A DNA stretch of 64,000 bases from JALOLV01 sp046295175 (lineage in GTDB: Bacteria; Bacteroidota; Bacteroidia; Cytophagales; Spirosomataceae): contig JBKBNY010000002.1 in assembly GCA_046295175.1 (NCBI GenBank), positions 434,001-498,000 on the forward strand, written 5' to 3'. Both the position numbers and the translations under genes were made by a program. Below, in pieces: positions 7,303 through 14,778 of this stretch; position 1 is the first letter of the stretch, and each line of letters starts with the position of its first letter. The notes below the pieces were generated by a model that worked only from the letters and a program-made list of their open reading frames with translations, was not told the DNA's origin and did no database searches.

Positions 7303-9144
7303 TCAATCTGGCTTTGTTAGCTGGTGCAGTACACCCCTCGAAGGTTTCTCAAAAACCTCAAATTTAGCGTTTATCAATTTACTCCTCGATAATATACTTT
7401 TTAAGCCCAAACCACCTTTTTTAATCGCTTGTTCAAAATCGTACCCGATACCGTTATCGGCTACTTTCAGCAATATTTGATGGTTTTCTTGCATCAATTC
7501 TATATCAATAATCGTGGCATTTGCGTACTTTAAAGCATTGTTTATCAATTCTTTAGTGATAAAGTATAGATTCTGAGATAAGTCATCGACGAGTTTATTT
7601 TCGATATTTGTCGTAAAATTTATCTCAATACTTGGGTGGAGTTTTTGTAGGTTATAAACCAGACTCTTTAAGACATTCACAATACCGTTATTTTCTAAAT
7701 CTGGCGGCATAAGATTGTGTGAAAAACTCCTAATATCGCTCGCCACGTTGTCGAGATTTGAGATGGTATCGTTAAATTCTTTTGTTCTGAACCCCCTCTT
7801 CTCCAAATCTAACCCCAAGGCTTCGAGCTTCATTTTTATTATCGAAATATCAATCCCCACGCCATCGTGCAGTTCTTTTGCCAATCGGCTTCGCTCCTGA
7901 TATTGAAGTTGCAGACCCGTTTCGAGAGCTATTTGTTGCTGTTTGCTGCGTTCGATGAGCAATCGCTTACGCTCGTCGGCATAGGCTTTAAAACGATTGG
8001 CCAACCACAAACAAAGCAGTACAATCTCGAAGGCAATCACCATTGCCAAAATATTATTTCGATAGGCCGTTCGGATGGGTAGCAACTGGATATTGCCAAG
8101 CATCTGAATAATAGCCACAGCCAGCAAAGGCGACCCTGCCACAAGGTACCAAATAGCCGCTTTGCGTTCTTTGTCTTTTATGATGGCATAGAAAATCAAG
8201 ACAACTACAAAAAAAATAGACAGAAAATAACAGGCCGTAAAAAACAATGTAAACACTTTTTGAGTGGTAATAGATTGCATTTTAGACTCTGGAATAAACA
8301 AAATGAGAGCAAGAATCAGGCTTATGCCAATCAAGATTTGGGTGAAATAGTAAAATGCCTTGGGTTGGAGTTCTTTGGTGCGTAAGTAAGAATTGATGAA
8401 TAGAATATTTGAAATAACAATCAAAATCATCGACAAATAGTACAGATTTCGACCCGACATCGTCAGAAAACCACCCATGTATAACTCGGCATGGATACCC
8501 TCGCGGCTGGCAAGATTAAAAATCTGACAAAAAACGTAGAATGTATAAAACAGATAAACTTGCTCTTTGGTCGAGAAATACAAAAACAGATTCAGGAATA
8601 TCACAATAAAACCAATACCGATAAACCAACCCCAAAACTCTTGTTTGGTGAGGGCTTCTTCCCAAAACTCCTTTTCGGTATCAATCTGCAAGGGTATCCT
8701 TACCGTGCCGTGTGTTTTGATAGTTCGGGCATAGATTTCAACTGTTTTGTGGGCATCTAAAATTAAATTGTATGAATGGTTCGGATTAGCCGAACCTCCT
8801 TTCTTTTGGGCAGTCCACCAGCCCATTTTCCCCGATTTTACATCAAAAACCTTATTTTTTACCACAAAATACTGCACTGTATCGATGTAGGGCATTGGTA
8901 TCTGAACGTATATTTTTTGCGGATTAGCCAAAAGGTTCTTTACCGATACCTTTGTCCAGACTACATTCGGGTTTATTCCTAAACTCGGAATATCGTTTTT
9001 GGTGGGCGTAAATGGGTTCGATAAAATCAGGTCTTGCAGGCTCTTCTTTGCTGAATAATCCACAAAATAAGACACGTTTCCTCTTTGGATTTGGGCAAAA
9101 GAAGAAATCGAAATCAAAAGAAGAAATAACAGTTTTTTCTTCAT
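7303..9144 (-). CDS. 7TMR-DISM sensor histidine kinase (HisKA_3 type)
   Basis: Translation from the ATG at 9144 gives 613 aa: a signal peptide (1-18, SSFAQ), a 7TMR-DISM extracellular sensing domain (about 25-155), about seven membrane segments (about 170-385), a short coiled coil (390-415), and a NarL-type dimerisation domain with the phosphoacceptor in ELHDGVG (H426). An HATPase domain follows with ELINNALKYA and ADNGIGYD. A frame extending to 9276 would place 44 non-signal residues in front and run through the operator, so I reject it. Its likely partner is the LuxR-type response regulator at 13926-14561. Its promoter carries the same tandem dyads as two other genes of the locus, suggesting autoregulation. 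Confidence 0.92.
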   Translation of the reverse strand: MKKKLLFLLLISISSFAQIQRGNVSYFVDYSAKKSLQDLILSNPFTPTKNDIPSLGINPNVVWTKVSVKNLLANPQKIYVQIPMPYIDTVQYFVVKNKVFDVKSGKMGWWTAQKKGGSANPNHSYNLILDAHKTVEIYARTIKTHGTVRIPLQIDTEKEFWEEALTKQEFWGWFIGIGFIVIFLNLFLYFSTKEQVYLFYTFYVFCQIFNLASREGIHAELYMGGFLTMSGRNLYYLSMILIVISNILFINSYLRTKELQPKAFYYFTQILIGISLILALILFIPESKMQSITTQKVFTLFFTACYFLSIFFVVVLIFYAIIKDKERKAAIWYLVAGSPLLAVAIIQMLGNIQLLPIRTAYRNNILAMVIAFEIVLLCLWLANRFKAYADERKRLLIERSKQQQIALETGLQLQYQERSRLAKELHDGVGIDISIIKMKLEALGLDLEKRGFRTKEFNDTISNLDNVASDIRSFSHNLMPPDLENNGIVNVLKSLVYNLQKLHPSIEINFTTNIENKLVDDLSQNLYFITKELINNALKYANATIIDIELMQENHQILLKVADNGIGYDFEQAIKKGGLGLKSILSRSKLINAKFEVFEKPSRGVLHQLTKPD

Positions 9145-9167
9145 TGCAGAGCAATTAGAACAAGCAT

Positions 9168-9175
9168 CAAAACTA
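9168..9175 (-). promoter_or_regulatory. -7 box of the histidine kinase promoter
   Basis: Read on the minus strand this is TAGTTTTG, matching TAnnTTTG. The start site would be near 9161, giving a short leader to the ATG at 9144. The tandem dyads then lie at about -41 to -76, the same distance as at the two other promoters of the locus. Confidence 0.5.
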
Positions 9176-9201
9176 CACTTTTTTCGACGATAAAAAACTA
9201 C

Positions 9202-9237
9202 ACCTTTTGTGGTATTTTTCAATATACCTTTTTTGGC
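9202..9237. promoter_or_regulatory. Tandem ACC-N6-GGT operator, copy 1 (histidine kinase)
   Basis: Two 12-bp dyads, ACC-N6-GGT at 9202-9213 and ACC-N6-GGC at 9226-9237, have starts 24 bp apart. The sequence around them is nearly identical to copies at 9408-9443 and 12774-12809. I infer a binding site for the LuxR-type regulator of this locus. Confidence 0.65.
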
Positions 9238-9407
9238 TGATGCTTGGTTTTGAGGAGAATCCCTCGATAAATTCAAAAAAATACGACAAATGCCTTATTT
9301 AAAATCCCCACAGAAAGCATCAATTTGGCATTATCAAACAACCTTGTAATTATTCACTTTTGAATCAAAATTCCTTTTGAAATAGAAAAACCTAATCCTT
9401 AAACTAC

Positions 9408-9443
9408 ACCTTTTGTGGTATTTCTCAATATACCTTTTTTGGT
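9408..9443. promoter_or_regulatory. Tandem ACC-N6-GGT operator, copy 2 (protease operon)
   Basis: Perfect dyads lie at 9408-9419 and 9432-9443, with starts 24 bp apart. The downstream 30 bp, including TTTGG and GAACTTTG, are also close to copy 3. The site lies at about -40 to -75 of the inferred start of the propeptide-protease operon, a typical activator position. Confidence 0.7.
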
Positions 9444-9448
9444 AGATG

Positions 9449-9476
9449 TTTGGTTTTGGGTAGAATAAGAACTTTG
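9449..9476 (+). promoter_or_regulatory. Promoter of the M4 propeptide-protease operon
   Basis: A -33 TTTGG (9449-9453) and a -7-like GAACTTTG (9469-9476, one mismatch to TAnnTTTG) lie 25 bp upstream of the ATG at 9501. The spacing matches the promoter at 12816-12842. Confidence 0.5.
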
Positions 9477-9500
9477 CAAAATGAGTTTCAACAACGACCC

Positions 9501-10190
9501 ATGAAAAAAATACTATTTTTCTTCTGTTTTCTTACTCAAATCGTATCGGCTCAAACCCGTTTTTACGATTTGCTGAACCCGACAATGAAACAAATTGCTT
9601 CACCCGAAAGCGAAGAACATTGGATTCGTTTTAATTCTTCGGCAAAAGTCAACCCCGAAACCATTTTTGAAGTGCATAAAACTGCCTTTGAGTTATCGGC
9701 GAATGATAAAATGCTTGTCAATAAATCATTCATAGATGATATTGGTTTTACGCATATCAACTACCAGCAATATTTTAAGGGTGTACCAATTGATGGTGAA
9801 TCTGTCAATGTGCATATCAACAAAAATGGCGAAACTTATGCCGCCACAGGCAGAATTTTGAAAGGAATTGCAATCGAAACAACGCCAAAACTCACGGCAA
9901 ATGAAGCACTCGAAGCGGCATTGAAGTTTGTAAACGCCAAAGAATATATGTGGCAAAATACCTACTGGGAAAATGAATTGAAGCAGAAGAAAAACGACCC
10001 CAACGCCACATATTATCCTTCTCCGACTCTGGTAATTAAAGAAAAACGAAGCCAAAATCAAGGTTTAGGAATTTTCAATTTGGTATATCGAATTGATATT
10101 GATTCATCTTCTCCACACTATTCGCAACGAGTTTTTGTAGATGCACTTTCGGGCGAAATCATTGATAAATATCCTCTCGAATCGAACTAA
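9501..10190 (+). CDS. Free-standing FTP/PepSY propeptide of an M4 protease
   Basis: The protein (229 aa from the ATG at 9501) has a signal peptide (1-17, IVSAQ) and then the two propeptide domains normally found in front of thermolysin-like enzymes. The FTP part contains DDIGFTHINYQQYFKGVPIDG (split here only for description: GFTHINYQQY, then FKGVPIDG). The PepSY part contains LTANEALEAALKFV and ends VDALSGEII. It stops with no catalytic domain. The M4 catalytic gene begins 3 bp downstream with its own signal peptide. I infer a chaperone/inhibitor acting in trans on that protease in the periplasm. A frame from 9450 would overlap the promoter, so I start at 9501. Confidence 0.85.
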   Translation: MKKILFFFCFLTQIVSAQTRFYDLLNPTMKQIASPESEEHWIRFNSSAKVNPETIFEVHKTAFELSANDKMLVNKSFIDDIGFTHINYQQYFKGVPIDGESVNVHINKNGETYAATGRILKGIAIETTPKLTANEALEAALKFVNAKEYMWQNTYWENELKQKKNDPNATYYPSPTLVIKEKRSQNQGLGIFNLVYRIDIDSSSPHYSQRVFVDALSGEIIDKYPLESN

Positions 10191-10193
10191 GCC

Positions 10194-12758
10194 ATGAAAA
10201 AAATATACACTTTTGTACTTTTGGCAGCTTCTTTGACAGCTTTTCAAGCGAAATCTCAGTGTGTCAATTTTAGGAATTACCAACCTGCAGGCTGGGACAA
10301 CAGCATTGTTATTTCGGCTATTACTGGTACAAACACCTCAGAATCAGCCTTTTATTTCAACCAAACGCTTTATTTAGACATTGCAATCCAAAACAATGGT
10401 ACATGTAATGCATCTACAACCGTAAAGGCAAATGTATTTTTAGATGGTGTTTTCAAGACTACCCTTACTTATCCTATTTTGAATTCGGGCTTTTTTAGTT
10501 CTATTTCAGATTTCATGATTTCAGGTTCACTTGGTGTTGGCACTCATACGATTCAAGTAGATATTGATAGCCCAAATGTTATTGCAGAATCCAACGAATC
10601 AGATAACACTTTTACCCGAACATTTACAGTGCAGCAAGGGGCTTGCGTAGTAACTACTGCCAATACGATTTTCAATGGAAGTCGAAGTTTCAATACGGAG
10701 CATTATCAAGATACACAATTCAGGCTTTATGACCAATGTCAGACTGCTGTTAATAAAATCAGAGATTGGAATAGCACAACAACTACCTCAAATCCTGTTG
10801 AAATTACGAGTGGAAATAACTCATGGACAAGTCAAACCCAACAATTTGGAGCTTCGGTCATGTGGGCAACGAAGGCTTCCTATAATTATTTCAGTGGAAT
10901 TCATTCGAGAAATTCGTATAATAATGCCAATGGGGTTTTAGATGGATATGTTAATGCTGTATTTTGGAGTGGTTCGGCTTATTACACAAACAACGCCTCT
11001 ATGTCGAACGGTGGCTTGATGAAAGTTGGACTTAGTTCAACGGGTACGCTTGCCAATTGTTATGGCACATTGGATGTTATCGGGCATGAATATGCCCATG
11101 CTGTAACGGCTTCATCGGCGGCTTTGGTTTATCAAAACGAATCGGGGGCTTTGAATGAATCATTCAGTGATATTTTTGGAGAATGTATTGAAAATTATAC
11201 CTTAGGAAGTAATGATTGGTTAATGGGAGCAAATCGTACGAGTGGAGCAATACGAAGTATGAGTAACCCGAATGCTTATAATCATCCCGATACTTATAAT
11301 GGAACAAATTGGTTTACAGGTACTGGTGATAATGGAGGTGTTCATTTCAACAGTGGTGTTCAGAATTATTGGTTTTATCTGATTACACAAGGCGGAATTG
11401 GCACAAATGATAACGGGAATCCTTTCAATATCACAGGGCTTGGCATTACCAAAGCTCGTGCCATTGCCTATCGTACGCTGACGGTCAATTTAGTCGGACA
11501 AGCCAATGCTACCTACTCAGTGGCTCGAAATGCCTCTATTCAATCTGCCATAGATTTGTATGGAGCAAACTCAACCGAAGTAAATACTGTAACCAACGCT
11601 TGGTGTGCGGTTGGGGTTGGCAATCCACCTTCGGCAGTTAGCGTTTCTGGTGGCGGAACTTTCTGCAATTCAACAACCATTACAGCCTCGGGGGCCTCGG
11701 GTGCAACCATTTATTTTCAAGGAACAAATAGCAACGGTACTTCAATGACTAATCCTGGCACAAGCCAAACAATAACATCGTCTGGTACCTATTATTTTCG
11801 GGCTATCAATGGTTGCGGATGGGGAACGGTTGGAAGCGTAACTGTTACAATTGTACCAATGCCAGCGGCCGTTTCTGTGGCAGGAAGTGGAACTTTTTGC
11901 AATTCTACAACTATCACGGCATCGGGTGGTGCGGGCGGGACAATCTACTTTCAAGGAACAATTCCGAACGGAACTTTCTTTGGTTCAACTTCATTGAGTC
12001 AAGTTCCTACAAGTTCAGGAACTTACTATTTTAGGTCATATAATGCCACTTGTGGTTGGGGAACACAAGGAAGTGCAACAGTTACGATTCAAACAACTCC
12101 TGCTGCCGTTTCAATTACAGGAAGCGGAACGGTCTGTAACTCAACCACTATCACAGCATCAGGAGGTACTGGCGGAACAATTTATTGGCAAGGAACAACC
12201 AATAATGGCACTTCAACCGCTACACTATCTACGAGCCAAGCCATTACGGCATCAGGTACTTATTATTTTAGGTCATATAATGCTACTTGTGGTTGGGGGC
12301 CACAAGGAAGTACAACAATTACGATTATTACAAGTCCTGCTGCTGTAAACGTAAGTGGAGGCGGAACAATTTGCGGGAACTCAACCACACTGAGTGCCAA
12401 TGGTGGAAACGGCGGAACGGTTTATTGGCAAGGAACCAATAGTAATGGAACATCTACAACAACGCCAAGCATTAGTCAAGTCGTTACGGCATCAGGAACA
12501 TACTATTTCAGAGCCAACAATGGCTGTGGATGGGGAGCGGCAGGCAGTGCCACGGTTACGATTGTACCAACGAGTTTGAGTCTCAGCGGTTCGGCAACTA
12601 ATGGATTGCAAAAAGCCGTAAATACTATTTCATCTAATCAAAGTATTATTTCGGGTAGAAATGTTAGCTACGAAGCAGGAAAAAGTATCGAATTGGTGGG
12701 CGTTTTTTCAGCAGCCAATGGGAGTGTTTTTAAAGCAGAAATAAAGGCTTGTAATTAA
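10194..12758 (+). CDS. Secreted M4 (thermolysin-like) metalloprotease with Ig-like repeats
   Basis: This 854-aa protein has a signal peptide (1-21), a CARDB-like domain (about 45-145), an M4 catalytic domain (about 160-475) and four ~78-residue repeats (about 480-790). It ends in a ~60-residue domain with Cys next to the C-terminus (AEIKACN). Zinc ligands fit thermolysin: HEYAH at 298-302, with E322 exactly 20 residues after the second His; H384 in GGVHFNSG is the likely transition-state His. It has no propeptide of its own; that is encoded immediately upstream. The C-terminal domain resembles that of the protein at 55515-57323 and is probably a surface-sorting signal. Expected location: outside the cell or on the surface. 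Confidence 0.92.
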   Translation: MKKIYTFVLLAASLTAFQAKSQCVNFRNYQPAGWDNSIVISAITGTNTSESAFYFNQTLYLDIAIQNNGTCNASTTVKANVFLDGVFKTTLTYPILNSGFFSSISDFMISGSLGVGTHTIQVDIDSPNVIAESNESDNTFTRTFTVQQGACVVTTANTIFNGSRSFNTEHYQDTQFRLYDQCQTAVNKIRDWNSTTTTSNPVEITSGNNSWTSQTQQFGASVMWATKASYNYFSGIHSRNSYNNANGVLDGYVNAVFWSGSAYYTNNASMSNGGLMKVGLSSTGTLANCYGTLDVIGHEYAHAVTASSAALVYQNESGALNESFSDIFGECIENYTLGSNDWLMGANRTSGAIRSMSNPNAYNHPDTYNGTNWFTGTGDNGGVHFNSGVQNYWFYLITQGGIGTNDNGNPFNITGLGITKARAIAYRTLTVNLVGQANATYSVARNASIQSAIDLYGANSTEVNTVTNAWCAVGVGNPPSAVSVSGGGTFCNSTTITASGASGATIYFQGTNSNGTSMTNPGTSQTITSSGTYYFRAINGCGWGTVGSVTVTIVPMPAAVSVAGSGTFCNSTTITASGGAGGTIYFQGTIPNGTFFGSTSLSQVPTSSGTYYFRSYNATCGWGTQGSATVTIQTTPAAVSITGSGTVCNSTTITASGGTGGTIYWQGTTNNGTSTATLSTSQAITASGTYYFRSYNATCGWGPQGSTTITIITSPAAVNVSGGGTICGNSTTLSANGGNGGTVYWQGTNSNGTSTTTPSISQVVTASGTYYFRANNGCGWGAAGSATVTIVPTSLSLSGSATNGLQKAVNTISSNQSIISGRNVSYEAGKSIELVGVFSAANGSVFKAEIKACN
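11632..12565 (+). repeat. Four tandem ~235-bp coding repeats in the protease gene
   Basis: Four in-frame units start near 11632, 11864, 12101 and 12337. Each encodes a beta-rich unit starting AAVSVSGGGTFCNSTT-like and ending GTYYFR...CGWG..GS.TVTI. The units are similar at DNA level, so copy number could change by recombination. Each has two or three Cys that could form disulfides. Confidence 0.8.
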
Positions 12759-12773
12759 TTAAAGCTGTACTAC

Positions 12774-12809
12774 ACCTTTTGTGGTATTTTTCAATATACC
12801 TTTTTTGGT
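12774..12809. promoter_or_regulatory. Tandem ACC-N6-GGT operator, copy 3 (lipoprotein gene)
   Basis: Perfect dyads lie at 12774-12785 and 12798-12809, again 24 bp apart. The match to copies 1 and 2 extends through the spacer and about 10 bp downstream. It lies at about -40 to -75 from the inferred start of the 12872 transcript. Confidence 0.7.
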
Positions 12810-12815
12810 TGATGC

Positions 12816-12842
12816 TTGGTTTTTGATTAAATCAGAACTTTG
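12816..12842 (+). promoter_or_regulatory. Promoter of the 12872 lipoprotein gene
   Basis: A TTGG (12816-12819) and GAACTTTG (12835-12842) pair repeats the arrangement seen at 9449-9476. The inferred start is near 12849. Confidence 0.5.
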
Positions 12843-12871
12843 GTGTGTAAATCAAACGTATAAAAAATACC

Positions 12872-13702
12872 ATGAAAAAACTACTTTTATTTCTGGCAGT
12901 TATCTCATTATCAATATCTTGTAAGAAACCAGAGGGAGAAACTACACCCGTCGAGACTATCTGCCTGATTCAAAAAATATCGTATGATAATGGCACTTAT
13001 GAGTTGTATAAATTCGATGCCAATAACCGACTTACCGAAACTACACTTACTTTTTTAGATAATGGAAAAGTAGTTGAAGTACCGCTAAAATATGAATATA
13101 ATGCTGCAGGAAATTTGTTAAAAACAACCGATTTGGGTGGCTGGACAGATAATTATATCTACGATGCAAATGGTGTATTGACCCGTGTAGATTTCAAAGA
13201 TGACAAAGGGCAAATTGATGAGCAATTTACGATTACGATGGATTCTCAGAAACGAATTACTAAAATCGTTACTAAAAAAGAAGAACTTACCGCAACTTAT
13301 GAATACAATGGTCCAAATGGTATTTTTTCTAAAAACGAAGTAAAATGGGAAGGTAAACTCATTGACAGCTATATCGTTAATAGTTACGAAACCGATAAAA
13401 CAAAAAAATCTTACACGATACCTATCAAAGGGCATCCGTTTGACCCTTCTCAGTTTACAAACAACATTGTTTATTCTGACCCGTTTAATTTTGTAGGTAC
13501 AGATGCTTTTGCGGTAACTGGTAAAAATTCAACACAATGGAACAACGACTGGACGGAAATAACAGACAAACTACGAGTTTATTATGATTTTACGGCAACT
13601 CGTAAATTCAACTCTAATAATTTTGTGATAGAAAGGACATCAAAAGATGCCATCGAAAATAAAACGTATATCAAAACCTTCGCTTATTCAAATTGTAACT
13701 AA
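12872..13702 (+). CDS. Lipoprotein with YD/RHS-like strands
   Basis: This 276-aa protein has an SPII signal: a hydrophobic stretch then SLSISC at residues 12-17, with Lys-Lys after the Cys. The body contains repeated YxYNAxGxLLKT / YIYDANGVLTRV-type segments resembling YD repeats, as in many Bacteroidota DUF4595-like lipoproteins. I cannot assign a function. It shares the tandem-dyad promoter with the protease operon and so probably belongs to the same secreted-protein regulon, perhaps as a surface partner or substrate-binding protein. Confidence 0.82.
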   Translation: MKKLLLFLAVISLSISCKKPEGETTPVETICLIQKISYDNGTYELYKFDANNRLTETTLTFLDNGKVVEVPLKYEYNAAGNLLKTTDLGGWTDNYIYDANGVLTRVDFKDDKGQIDEQFTITMDSQKRITKIVTKKEELTATYEYNGPNGIFSKNEVKWEGKLIDSYIVNSYETDKTKKSYTIPIKGHPFDPSQFTNNIVYSDPFNFVGTDAFAVTGKNSTQWNNDWTEITDKLRVYYDFTATRKFNSNNFVIERTSKDAIENKTYIKTFAYSNCN

Positions 13703-13717
13703 AAATCATTTATATCC

Positions 13718-13867
13718 ATGAAAAAGACACTTTTTTTCGTAATTTGCAGTATATTTTTTGTTTCATTGGCTATAGCAGTGCCGCATCCGAAATCAAAGAA
13801 TCAGAAAAATTTAAGGGTTATCAATGGTAAAACTCTACCCCCCAAGCCGCCGATGATTAGAAGATAA
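13718..13867 (+). CDS. Small exported peptide, 49 aa
   Basis: An ATG 15 bp after the lipoprotein stop opens a 49-codon frame. Residues 1-20 are a good signal peptide (MKKTLFF, then a hydrophobic core ending SLAIA), leaving a basic, proline-rich tail of about 29 residues (PPKPP near the end). I do not recognise it. Its position between the lipoprotein and the response regulator, on the same strand, suggests one transcript. It could be a secreted signal or a small partner of the sensor kinase; that is speculation. Confidence 0.6.
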   Translation: MKKTLFFVICSIFFVSLAIAVPHPKSKNQKNLRVINGKTLPPKPPMIRR

Positions 13868-13925
13868 AAGTATTTTGTTTGATAGAAAAAATGTAAGTCG
13901 TTATTTGAAATAACCGTAAATAAAA

Positions 13926-14561
13926 ATGAATATCCTCATTGCCGACGACCATCAATTATTTATTGAAGGATTAAGAATGCTCGTTTCGAGGATTGAGGAT
14001 ATTCATATTATCGGGCAAGCAAAAGACGGTCGGGCTGTAGTCGAAGTCTGTAAAAACAATAAGGTTGATTTGATACTCATGGACTTAGAAATGCCCGAAA
14101 TGGGGGGTATCGAAGCCACCGAGCATATCAAGCAAGACTATCCTTATATCAAAGTTGTAGCCGTAACCATGCTCAACGATTATGGCACCATCAAAAAAGC
14201 CCTCAGAAGTGGGATTGATGGTTATGTAATAAAAAATTTGGGTTTTGCCGAGCTACAAAAAGCCATTGAGACAGTCATGAACGGGCAGATTTATCTGAGC
14301 CCTGAAATCTCGAATATTTTGGCTTTGGGAGTGGCGGGGCGTAAGGCAAGCCAAATGTATGTTCCAGAACTCACAAGAAGAGAAAAAGAGATTATAGGAT
14401 TAATAGTTTCGGGCCTGACGAATGAGTCTATCGCCGAAAAACTATTTCTGAGTCCGCTAACAGTTAGTACGCATCGAAAAAATGTACTGTCAAAATTAAA
14501 CCTAAAAAACACCGCGATGTTGGTAAAATACGTAAGCGATTACCCCGAAACGCTGAAATAG
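13926..14561 (+). CDS. NarL/LuxR-type response regulator
   Basis: This 211-aa protein has an N-terminal receiver domain with acidic residues D7/D8, the phosphorylatable D53 in LILMDLEMP, and a Lys in YVIKNL near 105. The C-terminal LuxR-type HTH (about 145-205) reads LTRREKEIIGLIVSGLTNESIA. HisKA_3 kinases such as the one at 7303-9144 pair with this regulator class. It is the best candidate for binding the three tandem ACC-N6-GGT operators, because LuxR-type HTHs bind short dyads as dimers. No operator copy lies directly in front of this gene, so it may be read through from the 12842 promoter. Confidence 0.92.
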   Translation: MNILIADDHQLFIEGLRMLVSRIEDIHIIGQAKDGRAVVEVCKNNKVDLILMDLEMPEMGGIEATEHIKQDYPYIKVVAVTMLNDYGTIKKALRSGIDGYVIKNLGFAELQKAIETVMNGQIYLSPEISNILALGVAGRKASQMYVPELTRREKEIIGLIVSGLTNESIAEKLFLSPLTVSTHRKNVLSKLNLKNTAMLVKYVSDYPETLK

Positions 14562-14735
14562 TTTTTTCTTCCAGTATCGTTTCGACTCGAAGTACGTCTC
14601 CCAAAGACTTCCATTCAAAAAACTTCACAAAAAACTAACTATCCATAAAATTCAACTTTATCTAAAAATCGTTCTATTTATTGGATTTTATTTAGCTTTT
14701 TAGCATTTTTTTAAGGGATTCTCAAAAATCTACTA

Positions 14736-14743
14736 TACCTTTG
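14736..14743 (+). promoter_or_regulatory. -7 box upstream of carB
   Basis: TACCTTTG is a perfect TAnnTTTG match 36 bp upstream of the carB start. The rest of the 217-bp spacer 14562-14778 shows nothing else recognisable. Confidence 0.5.
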
Positions 14744-14778
14744 TTCTTCGATTGTAAAATCGAAACTTCTACTCAAAA

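Noticed and set aside
9145..9276. 44-residue N-terminal extension of the 7TMR-DISM kinase
   Set aside because: It runs through the operator and promoter and precedes a proper signal peptide at 9144.
11632..12565. Four ~235-bp repeats as a CRISPR-like array
   Set aside because: They are in-frame protein repeats inside the protease gene, with no short spacers and coding conservation throughout.
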